Origin: JAAYXS01 sp964550375
Lineage (GTDB): Bacteria; Planctomycetota; Phycisphaerae; UBA1845; Fen-1342
Assembly (NCBI GenBank): GCA_964550375.1
Contig: CAZJYX010000005.1
Coordinates: forward strand, 1 to 64,000
Direction of reading: 5' to 3'
DNA: 64,000 nucleotides
The translations under genes and the position numbers were made by a program. Below, piece after piece: positions 1 to 8,360 of the stretch (position 1 is the stretch's first letter; every line of letters starts with the position of its first letter). The notes beneath the pieces were generated by a model, which ran no database searches, was not told where the DNA came from, and was given only the letters and a program-made list of their open reading frames with translations.

Positions 1-49
<49 letters not shown>

Positions 50-130
50 GGGGATACCTAGACGTTCCACCGGGTAACCGGCCGGAATGATCTATCAGCG
101 CATTCTTACCCGCTGTTTTGCGGCGGGGTG

Positions 131-178
131 CGGCGGAGCAATCCGCCGTCCGGCGGCGTCCACTGTTCTACTTTTTTT
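131..178 (+). terminator. Possible stem-loop and T-tract after 16S
   Basis: A 7-bp stem CGGCGGA/TCCGCCG closes on a GCAA tetraloop (131-148), and a run of seven T follows at 172-178. The 23-nt gap between stem and T-run is too long for a textbook intrinsic terminator. It could instead be an rRNA processing stem followed by a separate weak terminator. Confidence 0.35.
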
Positions 179-235
179 ATGCGCCGCCCGGAAACGCCTG
201 GCGGCCCCGGGCGCCGCCGCTGACGGCAGCTCATC

Positions 236-883
236 ATGTTCAACTGGAAGGCACACCTCGAAAGCATCCTCACCGGCCTGAACCGCACCCACGCCAGCGA
301 ACCACTCCCAGAGATCGAACGAATTCTGCGCGGCATCCTCCAGATCGATCAGGTGGCCTTTTACGACCGCAATGGTCGCGCATTCCACCCGGAGACCCCC
401 CTCCAGCAACTGCTCGAGGAGACTTGGCAGGTCGCCGTACGCATCGGCGGAGAGCCCGCCACCCGGCCTGACGAATCGCGCTTCCGCGAAGGCGCGCCCG
501 CGCCGGGGCTGCGCGACCTCTCCACCGAGGACCGCTACGACCTGTTTTTGCGCGAGTTTGTACGCCTCGAGGGGCGTCACCGGTTCATGTGGGCCGGCTA
601 CATCGTCCGTGAGCTGCTGCCGCGGCTGGGCTTTCCCCCCGATGAGGCCAAGGTCGTACTCGACCACTTGCGGGCCGAGAACCTGGTCTCGATGACAAAG
701 GTGCCCAACCCGCGAAACCCCGAGTTTCCCGCCACCGGCGTGCAGCTTAACCGCGAACACCCGCGCATCAGGGCCTTGCTGGCTGAGCAGGGGGACTTGA
801 CTGCCGCACCCACGGACTACGAGGATGACGCCCCGGCGGCCGAGGTGCCGGAGCAGCACTCCGGTTCGTCGGAGAGCCTGTAG
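236..883 (+). CDS. Hypothetical protein with possible C-terminal winged-helix region
   Basis: A 215-residue soluble protein with no signal peptide or membrane segment and no family I can name. Residues about 115-180 (YIVRELLPRLGFPPDEAKVV, then a short helix, then a basic strand-turn-strand) have the spacing of a small winged helix, but this is only a suggestion. The last 30 residues are acidic and low in complexity. The first ATG of the frame is used; it has no clear Shine-Dalgarno site. The gene lies directly after the 16S gene. A longer open frame on the opposite strand is judged a shadow. Confidence 0.7.
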   Translation: MFNWKAHLESILTGLNRTHASEPLPEIERILRGILQIDQVAFYDRNGRAFHPETPLQQLLEETWQVAVRIGGEPATRPDESRFREGAPAPGLRDLSTEDRYDLFLREFVRLEGRHRFMWAGYIVRELLPRLGFPPDEAKVVLDHLRAENLVSMTKVPNPRNPEFPATGVQLNREHPRIRALLAEQGDLTAAPTDYEDDAPAAEVPEQHSGSSESL

Positions 884-964
884 CGTCGTGGCCGGGCTGA
901 GGGGCGTGTCGGCTGATGCCGCGCCGGTCCGGTCTGTGGTGTCCTCGCACAAGGAGAAGCTATC

Positions 965-1414
965 ATGGTGCGGTGTGACTTCCTCGTAACAGCGATCGTT
1001 GTCGCGATGATGACCGGTTGTGTCTCTGATCCAATCGTTTACAATATACGCATGATTGCGGAGATCGCCGATGTCGAAGAGCGCGTGCTGGCATTTGAAC
1101 TGATAGGCCCAGGCGTCGCCACCCGCGAGCGTGCCATATACCACGGCGTTCTCGTGTCAGCGCTGCTCGAGCATACTGATGACACGGTTGCTGATTTCAG
1201 CCTGGGTGATGTTACTCTGCGCGAGTTGCGGCGCGGGCGCCTCAAGGTGTTGCTCACAGAATCTGGCGAAGCACGAGTACATTGCCTGGGCGTGCCTACG
1301 CTGCCAGCCTACGGCTTGAGGCTCGTCGTGAGCGCCTACGTGCCAAATGACCCTGAGGCGGCGGTGATTGGCTGGGCCGAAGCTTGCGGCAACGGGATAA
1401 GACAAACAAAGTAA
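965..1414 (+). CDS. Predicted lipoprotein, unknown function
   Basis: A 149-residue protein. A short positive N-terminus and a hydrophobic stretch lead to a lipobox M-M-T-G-C with the cysteine at about residue 19, so it should be a lipid-anchored envelope protein. AAGGAG lies about 8 bases before the ATG. The mature part is a compact mixed alpha/beta sequence of no recognised family. Its GC content is a little lower than that of the housekeeping genes downstream. It sits in the patch of small envelope proteins between the 16S end and the RHS remnant, so it may be an immunity or cargo gene; that role is speculation. Confidence 0.72.
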   Translation: MVRCDFLVTAIVVAMMTGCVSDPIVYNIRMIAEIADVEERVLAFELIGPGVATRERAIYHGVLVSALLEHTDDTVADFSLGDVTLRELRRGRLKVLLTESGEARVHCLGVPTLPAYGLRLVVSAYVPNDPEAAVIGWAEACGNGIRQTK

Positions 1415-1598
1415 TGTGGAGTTGCGCGAAAGGTACAGCTATTGCACGGGCAAGCCGAAGAAGGGCCACGCAGGGCACATGATGCGCGAGTACGGTGGGA
1501 CCGTGCGCCAACGTGAGATCGACAGGATACTCGCCGGGGAACACTGCCCGAACGAGCGCCGCTGTTTTCGTGCGTTCAAACGCACGAACGGATGACCT

Positions 1599-1994
1599 AT
1601 GGCCAAGCGAGTACTGGCTGGGACGCTGGTCATTTCGGCGATGCTGGTCCTGGGAGGCTGCGCACAACAAAGACGCTCGACCTTTGACCTGCAGACGCCG
1701 CGCGTGTACATCTGGACCCACTTCGATCCGGCGGAGTTGCGCACCTTCCTGCAGGTAGACGGCCTTTGCGTTGAGGAGACGGGCAAGGGGGGTGGGCTTT
1801 TCCTTGTCAGCGGTACCGGGACGCTAAGGTGGCCCGCAGCCGAGATTACCGTTGGCACCTCCCGGATAGTGGCCAACGGCGTGGTAATGGACTCGCGGGC
1901 CGACAGCTACCGGAACCTCGTCATTGAGGAGAGCGGCCGCGTGAGGCCCGATGCCTTTTTGCCGTTCGAGAAGCGGTTCCTGTATCTGTGGTAG
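1599..1994 (+). CDS. Predicted lipoprotein, unknown function
   Basis: A 131-residue protein whose N-terminus MAKRVLAGTLV leads to a lipobox L-G-G-C at about residue 21. The rest is beta-rich and ends in FLYLW. No family recognised. The 185 bases upstream (1415-1598) show no supported gene. Its 3' end overlaps the nominal start of the RHS-type frame by 44 bases in another frame. That overlap suggests the RHS frame was truncated and joined here rather than being a natural overlapping gene. Confidence 0.68.
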   Translation: MAKRVLAGTLVISAMLVLGGCAQQRRSTFDLQTPRVYIWTHFDPAELRTFLQVDGLCVEETGKGGGLFLVSGTGTLRWPAAEITVGTSRIVANGVVMDSRADSYRNLVIEESGRVRPDAFLPFEKRFLYLW

Positions 1995-2982
1995 CAACTG
2001 CCATGAACCGGCATCCACCGGCGGCGTCGACGCCGGCGAGTACGTCTTCACCTACGACGCCAACGGCAACGTCGCCCAGGTGCTGGACCTCTCGGCCGGC
2101 TCGGCCGCGGCGGCCATCGTGGCGCATTACGAGTACGACCCGTACGGCGGCGTCGTAAATGACCTGAGCGGCTACACTTACGCGGAGGCCAACCCGATCC
2201 GCTTCAGCACGAAATACCACGACGCCGAAACCGGCCTGGGCTACTGGGGCTACCGCTACTACTCGGCGCGGCTGGGAAGGTGGATCAGCCCGGATCCGCT
2301 GGGCGAAGAGGGCGGGTTGAATCTGAAAGTAAGCTTCCTGAACGACCCGATCAACTGGATCGACGCTCTCGGCGGGTCTCCCCGCCGCCCCGGCGAGAAG
2401 CCTGACGAGGCCGAAAGGAGGCCGGCCAAGCCGTACGGCACGTGCACTGACTGCGAGACGCCCTGCAAGCAAGCAGGGCTTTACGGGCAAGCATTGTGTG
2501 AGGGTGGCAAGCCGTGTTGGTGCGTGTGTGCGAACAACATTCGATCCGCCCCCTGGCTCGAAAGAGAGCACCACGGCTTGGCGGTTGCGAACGATGCTAT
2601 CGTGAGGTGTACGGAGGTGCACGAGCGGACGCACGCGGCCAAATTTGACCATTGCAAGCCGGCCGGTCACGATGACCCGAGTGACGAGTGCCGGGCCAGC
2701 ACGGCAAGCACCGATTGTATGGCAGGCGCCCTGGCTTCATGTGTGGCAATGACGGATGTGTCACACGCCGAGGGCTGCCTCCGGCGTATGGATTACTGGT
2801 TCCAAAAGTACGAGACCTGCCGGGCCTATTCGGACGAGGCGCCATGTCCGTCAGCAGAACGCGACGCTTGCAGAGAGGCCCAGGAAAGATATCGGGAGGC
2901 ACGGCGCAAGGCTGATCGTGAACTCACACAGCGCAGGAAAGATGACGCCGAACAGCGCAGGGAAGGGCGCCGCGGGGAATGA
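1951..2982 (+). CDS. RHS repeat-associated core remnant with cysteine-rich HExxH tail
   Basis: From about base 2017 the frame encodes the end of an RHS/YD-repeat protein: YDANGNV, YEYDPYGG, then the core signature GLGYWGYRYYSARLGRWIS, DPLGEEGG and DPINWIDALG. Full RHS proteins are usually over 1000 residues, and here everything upstream is missing. After the core comes a tail of about 210 residues rich in Cys, with EVHERTH, which fits the HExxH zinc-metallopeptidase motif, and a charged coiled C-terminus. In RHS proteins this position holds a variable toxin or effector domain. The nominal ATG lies inside the preceding lipoprotein gene, so the true start is unknown and this may be a silent, displaced tip. 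Confidence 0.7.
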   Translation: MPFCRSRSGSCICGSNCHEPASTGGVDAGEYVFTYDANGNVAQVLDLSAGSAAAAIVAHYEYDPYGGVVNDLSGYTYAEANPIRFSTKYHDAETGLGYWGYRYYSARLGRWISPDPLGEEGGLNLKVSFLNDPINWIDALGGSPRRPGEKPDEAERRPAKPYGTCTDCETPCKQAGLYGQALCEGGKPCWCVCANNIRSAPWLEREHHGLAVANDAIVRCTEVHERTHAAKFDHCKPAGHDDPSDECRASTASTDCMAGALASCVAMTDVSHAEGCLRRMDYWFQKYETCRAYSDEAPCPSAERDACREAQERYREARRKADRELTQRRKDDAEQRREGRRGE

Positions 2983-2989
2983 ACGCAAC

Positions 2990-3487
2990 ATGAGGCGCAA
3001 GCGACCGCTGCCTTGGTGGCTTGGGGTCCTCTGCCTGCTGTGCTGTGGGCTTGCGATAGGTGTATGCCTGATGAGTGCATACACGATGATCGCTGCTGTG
3101 ATCGGCCCACATCAGTGTCACATAGACTTCGGCAGGGTCACCTTCATTATCGATGGCGAAGCACTGCTGGCATTGAAGCTGTCTCCCATTCGTGTCGACT
3201 ACATGGTCTTCGACGGCCCGCCCAAGTACTATTGGAACAGCTGGAACTTGTGGCGCTGGGACACGTACCTCGTATGTATCACGTTCCCGGCCTGGCTGTT
3301 TCCGTTGTTATTCGCGCTGGGCAGCGTGCTCTTCTTCTGGCGCGCGCGTCGGCGCCGCCGTGACGGTGTGTGCAGAAAGTGTGGGTATCTGCTGATCGGC
3401 CTGACGTCCCCCCGGTGCCCGGAGTGCGGGATGCCCTTTGAAGCGGCGCGAACGCCGGCGCCGCCCGTAGAATCAGCGGATGAGTAG
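2990..3487 (+). CDS. Membrane protein with C-terminal zinc ribbon
   Basis: 165 residues from the ATG at 2990. A first membrane helix spans about residues 8-32, a second about 98-118, and a basic stop-transfer R-A-R-R-R-R-R follows. The cytoplasmic tail has C-R-K-C-G-Y...R-C-P-E-C-G-M-P-F, a four-cysteine zinc ribbon that I associate with many planctomycete membrane proteins. It starts 8 bases after the RHS stop, so it is probably co-transcribed with it. That places it where an RHS immunity gene would sit, but the zinc-ribbon tail is widespread and gives no direct support for immunity. Confidence 0.72.
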   Translation: MRRKRPLPWWLGVLCLLCCGLAIGVCLMSAYTMIAAVIGPHQCHIDFGRVTFIIDGEALLALKLSPIRVDYMVFDGPPKYYWNSWNLWRWDTYLVCITFPAWLFPLLFALGSVLFFWRARRRRRDGVCRKCGYLLIGLTSPRCPECGMPFEAARTPAPPVESADE

Positions 3488-3658
3488 CGTTAAGCAACAG
3501 GTCGCTCGCAGTGCGACCGCCGCCCCTGCGACGAGCCGTATCATGGGCGCCTCACCGCGAGGGTTAGGGACGCGCAACGTGCGTGTGGCCTGTCTTGCCC
3601 TCGGTTTGGCTTTGCACCGGAGTCAGGACGCATTCCAGCCCCAAGGAGGTAAGTGCGG

Positions 3659-4051
3659 ATGACAACGAAGTTGACCAAGATGCTGGTTGCTGCGGTGCTC
3701 ATATCTGCCGTGGCGATTGGCGGCGCAGCATTTGCGCTGAAACGCGGCCTGCAGCACGCGCAGGAGTCCCGCACAAGCACGTACGTCTTCGAAGTCACGG
3801 CCGACAGTCTGAGTGAAGAACTCGCCATCAAATATGCGCACAAGGCTCTTGCTGACTGTGAAGGCCTACCCCCAATGCAGCCCAACGAGGATGACCGCGC
3901 AACCGCCCCGGACCGTTTCTTAGTTCGAAACACACGCGATCCGCAGCAAGGTCACCTGCTCTTCCAGTCAAAGGACTCAGCGACAGTACGGTACGTGCAT
4001 ATGAGCTTGGCAGACGAGAAACTCACATGCGTGGTTGCACGACCGAAATGA
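3659..4051 (+). CDS. Small exported or membrane-anchored protein, unknown function
   Basis: 130 residues. The start is set by a strong AAGGAGG at 3643-3649, nine bases before the ATG at 3659; an in-frame GTG at 3653 is too close to that site. One N-terminal hydrophobic segment (about residues 8-27, LVAAVLISAVAIGGAAFAL) is a signal anchor or uncleaved signal. The remaining 100 residues are soluble and charged, with no family recognised. It ends next to the IS110 remnant on the opposite strand and belongs to the same accessory patch. Confidence 0.68.
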   Translation: MTTKLTKMLVAAVLISAVAIGGAAFALKRGLQHAQESRTSTYVFEVTADSLSEELAIKYAHKALADCEGLPPMQPNEDDRATAPDRFLVRNTRDPQQGHLLFQSKDSATVRYVHMSLADEKLTCVVARPK

Positions 4052-4299
4052 TGCCGATACGCGGCGGGATCGGCGGGCTCCTGGCGGTCGCCCAGGCCCA
4101 GGTCGGCGGCGACGTCCTATACGAGTCCGGCCTGCGGACAGATCTCCACGACCACCAGTTCGGGCTGGCGGCGGGCAAAGAGCTGGCGTAGCGTGCCGCT
4201 GTGCGTGGCCACGTTGCTCAGGCTGCATTCGCCGGTGATCGAATCGAACCGGCAAAAGACCGACTTGCTCGCGCCCAAATCCAGTGCCAAAATCAACAT
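4052..4299 (-). pseudogene. IS110-family transposase, N-terminal remnant with internal stop
   Basis: Read on the minus strand from the ATG at 4299, the product begins MLILALDLGASKSVFCRFDS and continues to VVVEICPQAGLV. This is the start of the RuvC-like DEDD domain of IS110 transposases (D in LDLG, E in VVVEIC). An in-frame TAG at 4117-4119 interrupts it. Beyond the stop the same frame still reads DVAADLGLG, as expected for the family, then similarity fades. IS110 transposases are usually 300-400 residues, so about four-fifths is missing and the element is dead. A Shine-Dalgarno AGGAG precedes the ATG. Confidence 0.75.
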
Positions 4300-4300
4300 G

Positions 4301-4388
4301 GCCGGGTCTCCTTCAAGATGATGACTTCATCTTTGGGCTGACCCCAACGGCCGAGCCCGTAAGGCGGTATACCGCCAGGAGACCCGGC
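4301..4388 (-). ncRNA. Folded non-coding end just upstream of the IS110 remnant
   Basis: A perfect 12-bp inverted repeat (GCCGGGTCTCCT at 4301-4312, AGGAGACCCGGC at 4377-4388) encloses three smaller stems: AAGATGA/TCATCTT (4315-4333), GGGCT/AGCCC (about 4335-4358) and the palindrome GGCGGTATACCGCC (4363-4376). The minus-strand transcript would form a multibranch junction ending two bases before the transposase ATG. The outer stem contains the transposase ribosome-binding site, so it would block translation from read-through RNA. IS110 elements encode their bridge RNA in the non-coding end upstream of the transposase, so a bridge-RNA relic is the other reading. Transcription is not shown. Confidence 0.5.
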
Positions 4389-4603
4389 TTTCATAGTCTC
4401 TCGCGGTCACTCAGCGCAGCACCGGAGCGGATCTTTGACAACTGAATAAAGAGGCCCCGGGCAGCCGCTCGCCTCCGAACCGCCGCTTTCCGGCTCGATA
4501 CCAGCCCTTAATGGCGCGCTTGCCGGCTGGGCATCACGCGCAGCGGCCGTCCATCACGCGCGGGAGTGCGTGAGATCACCCCGGCTTGGTCGTGTCCCGT
4601 CGC
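4389..4603. other. Non-coding remainder of IS110 end and spacer
   Basis: 215 bases with no credible gene. It contains an AT-rich island (TTTGACAACTGAATAAAG, about 4436-4453) unlike the surrounding GC-rich DNA, which may be the outer part of the IS non-coding end. No target-site duplication or second end was seen. Confidence 0.4.
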
Positions 4604-5221
4604 TCAGCGGCGTTGGCGGCCGAGCAGGGCGCCGCCGGTCACGAGCAGGACCAGCACAGTCGGCTCCGGAACGATGCCGGGGCTGGCAATGTCGCCGCCG
4701 GCCGACATCCACGAGCCGTACGCGTCACCGACCTCAGCCAGCACCCAGCTTGTCTGGGCTTCCGTGAAGCCGTAGTCCGTCGCCGGGATGTTGCAGCTCT
4801 TGTTCTGGGTGCGCACCGTGCCGGGGTAGTCCTGGTCGCCGTAGCTCAGTTGGTCCACCAGGTTGTCGCTGGCGTCGTAGAGATTGATCTGGTCATTGCG
4901 ACCCAGGTTGGCCGAAAGCTCGCCGATGATGGCTACGCCGGTCAGGCCCCAGGCGGCGGCAAAGTCAGTAGCCAGTGCTTCCGTCAGGATCACCGACTGG
5001 CCGGGGGCGACGACGGCGAAGGCGCTCAGGTCCACGATTCCCGGCACCTGGCTGTCGTCGTCGAAGCTCCAGCCGGTCATGTCGATGGAATCCGGCCCGA
5101 TGTTGGTGAACTCGATGAATTCGCCGTCTGTGCCGGCGTACATCCACTCGGAAATCACCATTTCGGCCGACGCCGCGGGAAGCAAGCAGACCAGCAGACC
5201 AAGGGTAATAGCGCGCCTCAT
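4604..5221 (-). CDS. PEP-CTERM secreted protein with lamin-tail domain
   Basis: 205 residues. A signal peptide (MRRAITLGLLVCLLPAASA) is followed by a lamin-tail domain: VISEWMYAGTDGEFIEFTN, GWSFDD, FAVVAPGQSVILTE, LSYGDQDYPGT. Near the C-terminus comes VPEP, a hydrophobic helix and GRQRR, the PEP-CTERM sorting signal recognised by exosortases. It should therefore be exported, processed at the membrane and released or anchored outside. The start is supported by AGGAGG before the ATG. No exosortase gene is present in the window. Molecular function is unknown; lamin-tail domains often occur in extracellular or surface proteins. Confidence 0.9.
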   Translation of the reverse strand: MRRAITLGLLVCLLPAASAEMVISEWMYAGTDGEFIEFTNIGPDSIDMTGWSFDDDSQVPGIVDLSAFAVVAPGQSVILTEALATDFAAAWGLTGVAIIGELSANLGRNDQINLYDASDNLVDQLSYGDQDYPGTVRTQNKSCNIPATDYGFTEAQTSWVLAEVGDAYGSWMSAGGDIASPGIVPEPTVLVLLVTGGALLGRQRR

Positions 5222-5658
5222 GACCTTCCTCCTATGTTAAAGCGCGTTCTCGGGATTCGCCTCGAAGGCCGCGCGGCCTTCAACGTCGTCGGGGCGCACG
5301 ATGCGCTTGCCAGTACCGGGCGACGAATCCACGGCGCCATGATCCATCATGTTGAATCGCAGATGAAGCCAGGATTAAAAGTGCCCATAGTAGGCCACTC
5401 TCCGCGCCCCGAGGGCCCGGCTGGCGACGTTTGGTAAAATCGTTTCTTCGAAGGTGTTACGGCCGGACCTGGTCAGGAGCAGCCGCCCGACGGCGATGAG
5501 GTGGGGATTTCATCGTCTGTTAATGCCGGGGACCGCAGGATTCAAGGAGCGCGTTGGGCGGCTTGCTCGAAAGAAGGACCGCCTACGAGATTCTGCACAC
5601 GGTTGGTGGCGCGGCGAGCGCAGCGCTATGCTTGGCCCTGACAGGAGAAGGTAGTTCG
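5222..5658. other. 437-base divergent intergenic region, no gene seen
   Basis: This spacer separates the minus-strand PEP-CTERM gene from the plus-strand ASST-like gene. It should hold promoters in both directions. An AT-rich TTTGGTAAAATCG near 5430-5445 could supply a -10 for the rightward gene, but no convincing -35 partner was found. Confidence 0.4.
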
Positions 5659-7485
5659 ATGCGCGCGAAACCCGGCAGCTTCCTGGCACGGCGTGGTCAG
5701 CTCGGGCTGCCGCTGGTGGTCTGTGCGTTGGCGGTATTGCTGGTCTCGCAGAGATACTGGCAGGGGGTTGAATCCGGCGTGAGCGAGGAGGCGGCGGTGA
5801 GGCCACAGGCACCGGGAGCGGTGCCCGGTGCCAGTGGCGATTCGCGGCCGCCGGCGACGGGCGATGGTCAGGCGGATAGGCTTCGGCGCGGGTTGATCAT
5901 GAACACGGGTGCGGCGTTCGCGGGCTACACGCTGTTCGCGCCGCTGCATTCGACCACAACATACCTGGTGGACATGGCTGGGCGCCTGGTGCACTCGTGG
6001 CCGAGCCGCTACGAGCCGGGCCAGGCGGCCTACCTGCTCGAGGACGGCAGCCTGCTGCGGGCTGGGCGGGAGCCGGGAAATCGGCATTTCGGCGGCGGAG
6101 GAATCGGCGGGCGCGTCGAACGCATTGCCCCGGACGGCACGGTGATTTGGGAATACGTGTGCGCGGATGAGCAGCGCTGTCAGCATCACGACATCAAGCC
6201 GCTGCCGAATGGCAACGTGCTGCTGATTGTGTGGGAGAAGAAGACGCAGGCCGAAGCGCTCGCGGCCGGTCGCGACCCCCGGCGGATGACCGGCGAGGAA
6301 CTGTGGCCGGACTGCATTATCGAGGTCAAGCCGGAGGGTGCCACGGGTGGCCGGATCGTCTGGGAATGGCACGTTTGGGATCATCTTGTCCAGGACGTGG
6401 ATCCGGGCCTGCCGAACTACGGCATGGTTGCTGACCATCCCGAGTTGATCGACGTGAATTATCGCCGGTCGGTGCCGCGCGCGGCGCCGGCGGAGCTGCG
6501 CCGGCTGCGGTCGCTGGGATACGTGGGGGGTGCGGTGCAGGCGGATGAGGAAGAGGCGGAGGGGCACTTGCCGGGCATGGTCGGGGCGGCCGAGGCGCGG
6601 CACCCAGATTGGTGCCACACGAACGCGCTCGACTACAACGCCCGGCTGGACCAGATTGCGTTGAGCGTACACGTCTTCAACGAGGTTTGGATAATCGATC
6701 ACAGCACGACCACGGCGGAAGCGGCCGGTCATCGCGGCGGGCGCTATGGCAAGGGCGGCGACCTGCTGTATCGCTGGGGCAATCCGCGCGCATATGGGGC
6801 GGGCGGCACGGACGATCAGCAGTTTTTCGCGCAGCACGACGTGCGTTGGATCCCGGAGGGAGCGCCGGGCGCTGGACATCTGATGGTCTTCAACAACGGT
6901 CCGGGCCGGCCAGCCGGCCGCTACTCTTCAGTCGTGGAGATCGCCCCGCCGGTGGACGCGGCGGGCCGATACCGGCTGGAGCGTGGCAAGGCGTTTGGGC
7001 CGGCCGCACCTGTCTGGGAGTACACCGCGCCTAACAAGGTGGACTTCTTCTCCAGTCACATTTCGGGCGCGGAGCGGCTGCCGAACGGGAACACTTTGAT
7101 TTGCTCGGGTGAGCAGGGCCGCGTGTTCGAGGTCAATGCGAGCGGCGGGATCGTCTGGGAGTACGTCAATCCGTACATTGAGCACCCGAGGCCGGCGGGC
7201 CTGTTCGGACCGTTTGCTGGTGCGGCGGGTAAGCCGTGGTTTCGGGATCGGCCGCCGCGTGAGTTCGGCCATCCGGGCCCACCGGCCGATGTTGTGGGCG
7301 GTGAGCGCTCGGGGCAGCGGCCGCCGCCGCCGGGTGGGCCGTGGGGTCCGCCGCCGGGTGGCCCGGGTGGCCCGCCGGGTGATGCCATTGGCGGTCTGTT
7401 TCGGGCGGCGCGGTTGGCGCCGAACCATCCGGGCGTGCAGCGCCTGTTGCAGGCTGGGGGCAGGCATTCCGATGGTGGGTCGTGA
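5659..7485 (+). CDS. Arylsulfotransferase (ASST)-like secreted or membrane-anchored protein
   Basis: 608 residues from the ATG at 5659, chosen because AGGAGAAGG lies just upstream. The N-terminus has one hydrophobic segment (about residues 15-30), a signal anchor. The rest resembles the six-bladed propeller of arylsulfate sulfotransferases: HHDIKPLPNGNVLLIVWE, CHTNALDYN, FFAQHDVRW, ERLPNGNTLICSGEQGRVFE and repeated IVWEY strands. The family moves sulfate between phenols in the periplasm; many homologues have unproven activity. The last 90 residues hold a Pro/Gly-rich stretch with PPGG repeats. It is followed by a two-component pair 200 bases downstream. Confidence 0.75.
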   Translation: MRAKPGSFLARRGQLGLPLVVCALAVLLVSQRYWQGVESGVSEEAAVRPQAPGAVPGASGDSRPPATGDGQADRLRRGLIMNTGAAFAGYTLFAPLHSTTTYLVDMAGRLVHSWPSRYEPGQAAYLLEDGSLLRAGREPGNRHFGGGGIGGRVERIAPDGTVIWEYVCADEQRCQHHDIKPLPNGNVLLIVWEKKTQAEALAAGRDPRRMTGEELWPDCIIEVKPEGATGGRIVWEWHVWDHLVQDVDPGLPNYGMVADHPELIDVNYRRSVPRAAPAELRRLRSLGYVGGAVQADEEEAEGHLPGMVGAAEARHPDWCHTNALDYNARLDQIALSVHVFNEVWIIDHSTTTAEAAGHRGGRYGKGGDLLYRWGNPRAYGAGGTDDQQFFAQHDVRWIPEGAPGAGHLMVFNNGPGRPAGRYSSVVEIAPPVDAAGRYRLERGKAFGPAAPVWEYTAPNKVDFFSSHISGAERLPNGNTLICSGEQGRVFEVNASGGIVWEYVNPYIEHPRPAGLFGPFAGAAGKPWFRDRPPREFGHPGPPADVVGGERSGQRPPPPGGPWGPPPGGPGGPPGDAIGGLFRAARLAPNHPGVQRLLQAGGRHSDGGS

Positions 7486-7685
7486 TACGTGTTGGTCGCC
7501 TGGCCGGCGGCGCCGCGGATTGGGACGCAGCGTGTCGGCGTTTGCGGGGGACGAGCCGAAGTTGGCCGCGGGTTGCGCGGTGGCCAATGGGCGTTCGGAT
7601 TACACTGCCGCGCAGCGCGCGGCGAAACGTACGCCGGCAACGGTGACGCGGCCTGGTCTTGGCCGTTCGGGCATGGAATAGACTG

Positions 7686-8360
7686 ATGCGTGTACTGATA
7701 GTCGAAGACCAGGATCGGCTGCGTAACTGGTTGAAGAAAGGGCTGGAGGAGGCTGACTTCGCCGTCGATGCCACGGGTGATGGCAAGGAAGGCCTCTGGT
7801 ACGCGCTGGGCAATTCGTACGACGTGATCATTCTGGACCTGATGGTGCCGGGGATGGACGGTCTGAGCATTCTGCGCCGCTTGCGGGAGGCGGGGCACGA
7901 GGACCAGGTGCTCATACTGACGGCCAAGGATACGGTGCCGGATCGCGTGAAGGGCCTGGACCTGGGCGCGGATGACTACCTGGTCAAGCCGTTTGCCTTC
8001 GACGAGTTGCTGGCACGTGTACGGGCGCTGGTGCGCCGCAGATACGGCAAGCATAGTGCTGTCATCGAAGTAGGTGATCTGCGCATCGACACCGCCAGGC
8101 GGCAGGTGTGGCGCGGCGAGCAGGAAGTCACGTTGCGAGCCATGGAATACAAGCTGTTGGAGTACCTAGCGCACCGCGCCGGTGAGACCGTCAGCCGCAC
8201 CGATATCTGGGAGCATCTGTACGACTTCCGCTCGCACACAGTTAGCAATGTCGTCGATGTCTACATCGCCAATCTGCGGCGCAAGCTGGATCGTCCGGGC
8301 ACTAAGAGCCTGATTCAGACGCGGCGCGGTCTGGGGTACGTGCTGGGGGCGGACTCATGA
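7686..8360 (+). CDS. OmpR/PhoB-family response regulator
   Basis: 224 residues. Receiver domain (1-115) with the acidic pair ED near residue 7, phospho-acceptor Asp51 in ILDLMVPGMDG, Thr in LTAKD and Lys in LVKPFAFDELLAR. A winged-helix output domain follows (about 128-220), with VSRTDIWEHLYD and VDVYIANLRRKLD, typical of the OmpR class. The start MRVLIVED is preferred over an upstream in-frame codon. The stop overlaps the start of the sensor kinase by four bases (ATGA), so the two are translationally coupled. Confidence 0.95.
   Translation: MRVLIVEDQDRLRNWLKKGLEEADFAVDATGDGKEGLWYALGNSYDVIILDLMVPGMDGLSILRRLREAGHEDQVLILTAKDTVPDRVKGLDLGADDYLVKPFAFDELLARVRALVRRRYGKHSAVIEVGDLRIDTARRQVWRGEQEVTLRAMEYKLLEYLAHRAGETVSRTDIWEHLYDFRSHTVSNVVDVYIANLRRKLDRPGTKSLIQTRRGLGYVLGADS

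Noticed and set aside
95..1144. Long minus-strand open frame (349 codons)
   Set aside because: It lies antisense to two better-supported plus-strand genes, one with a lipobox and ribosome site, and its translation is low-complexity Arg/Gly/Pro sequence typical of shadows in GC-rich DNA.
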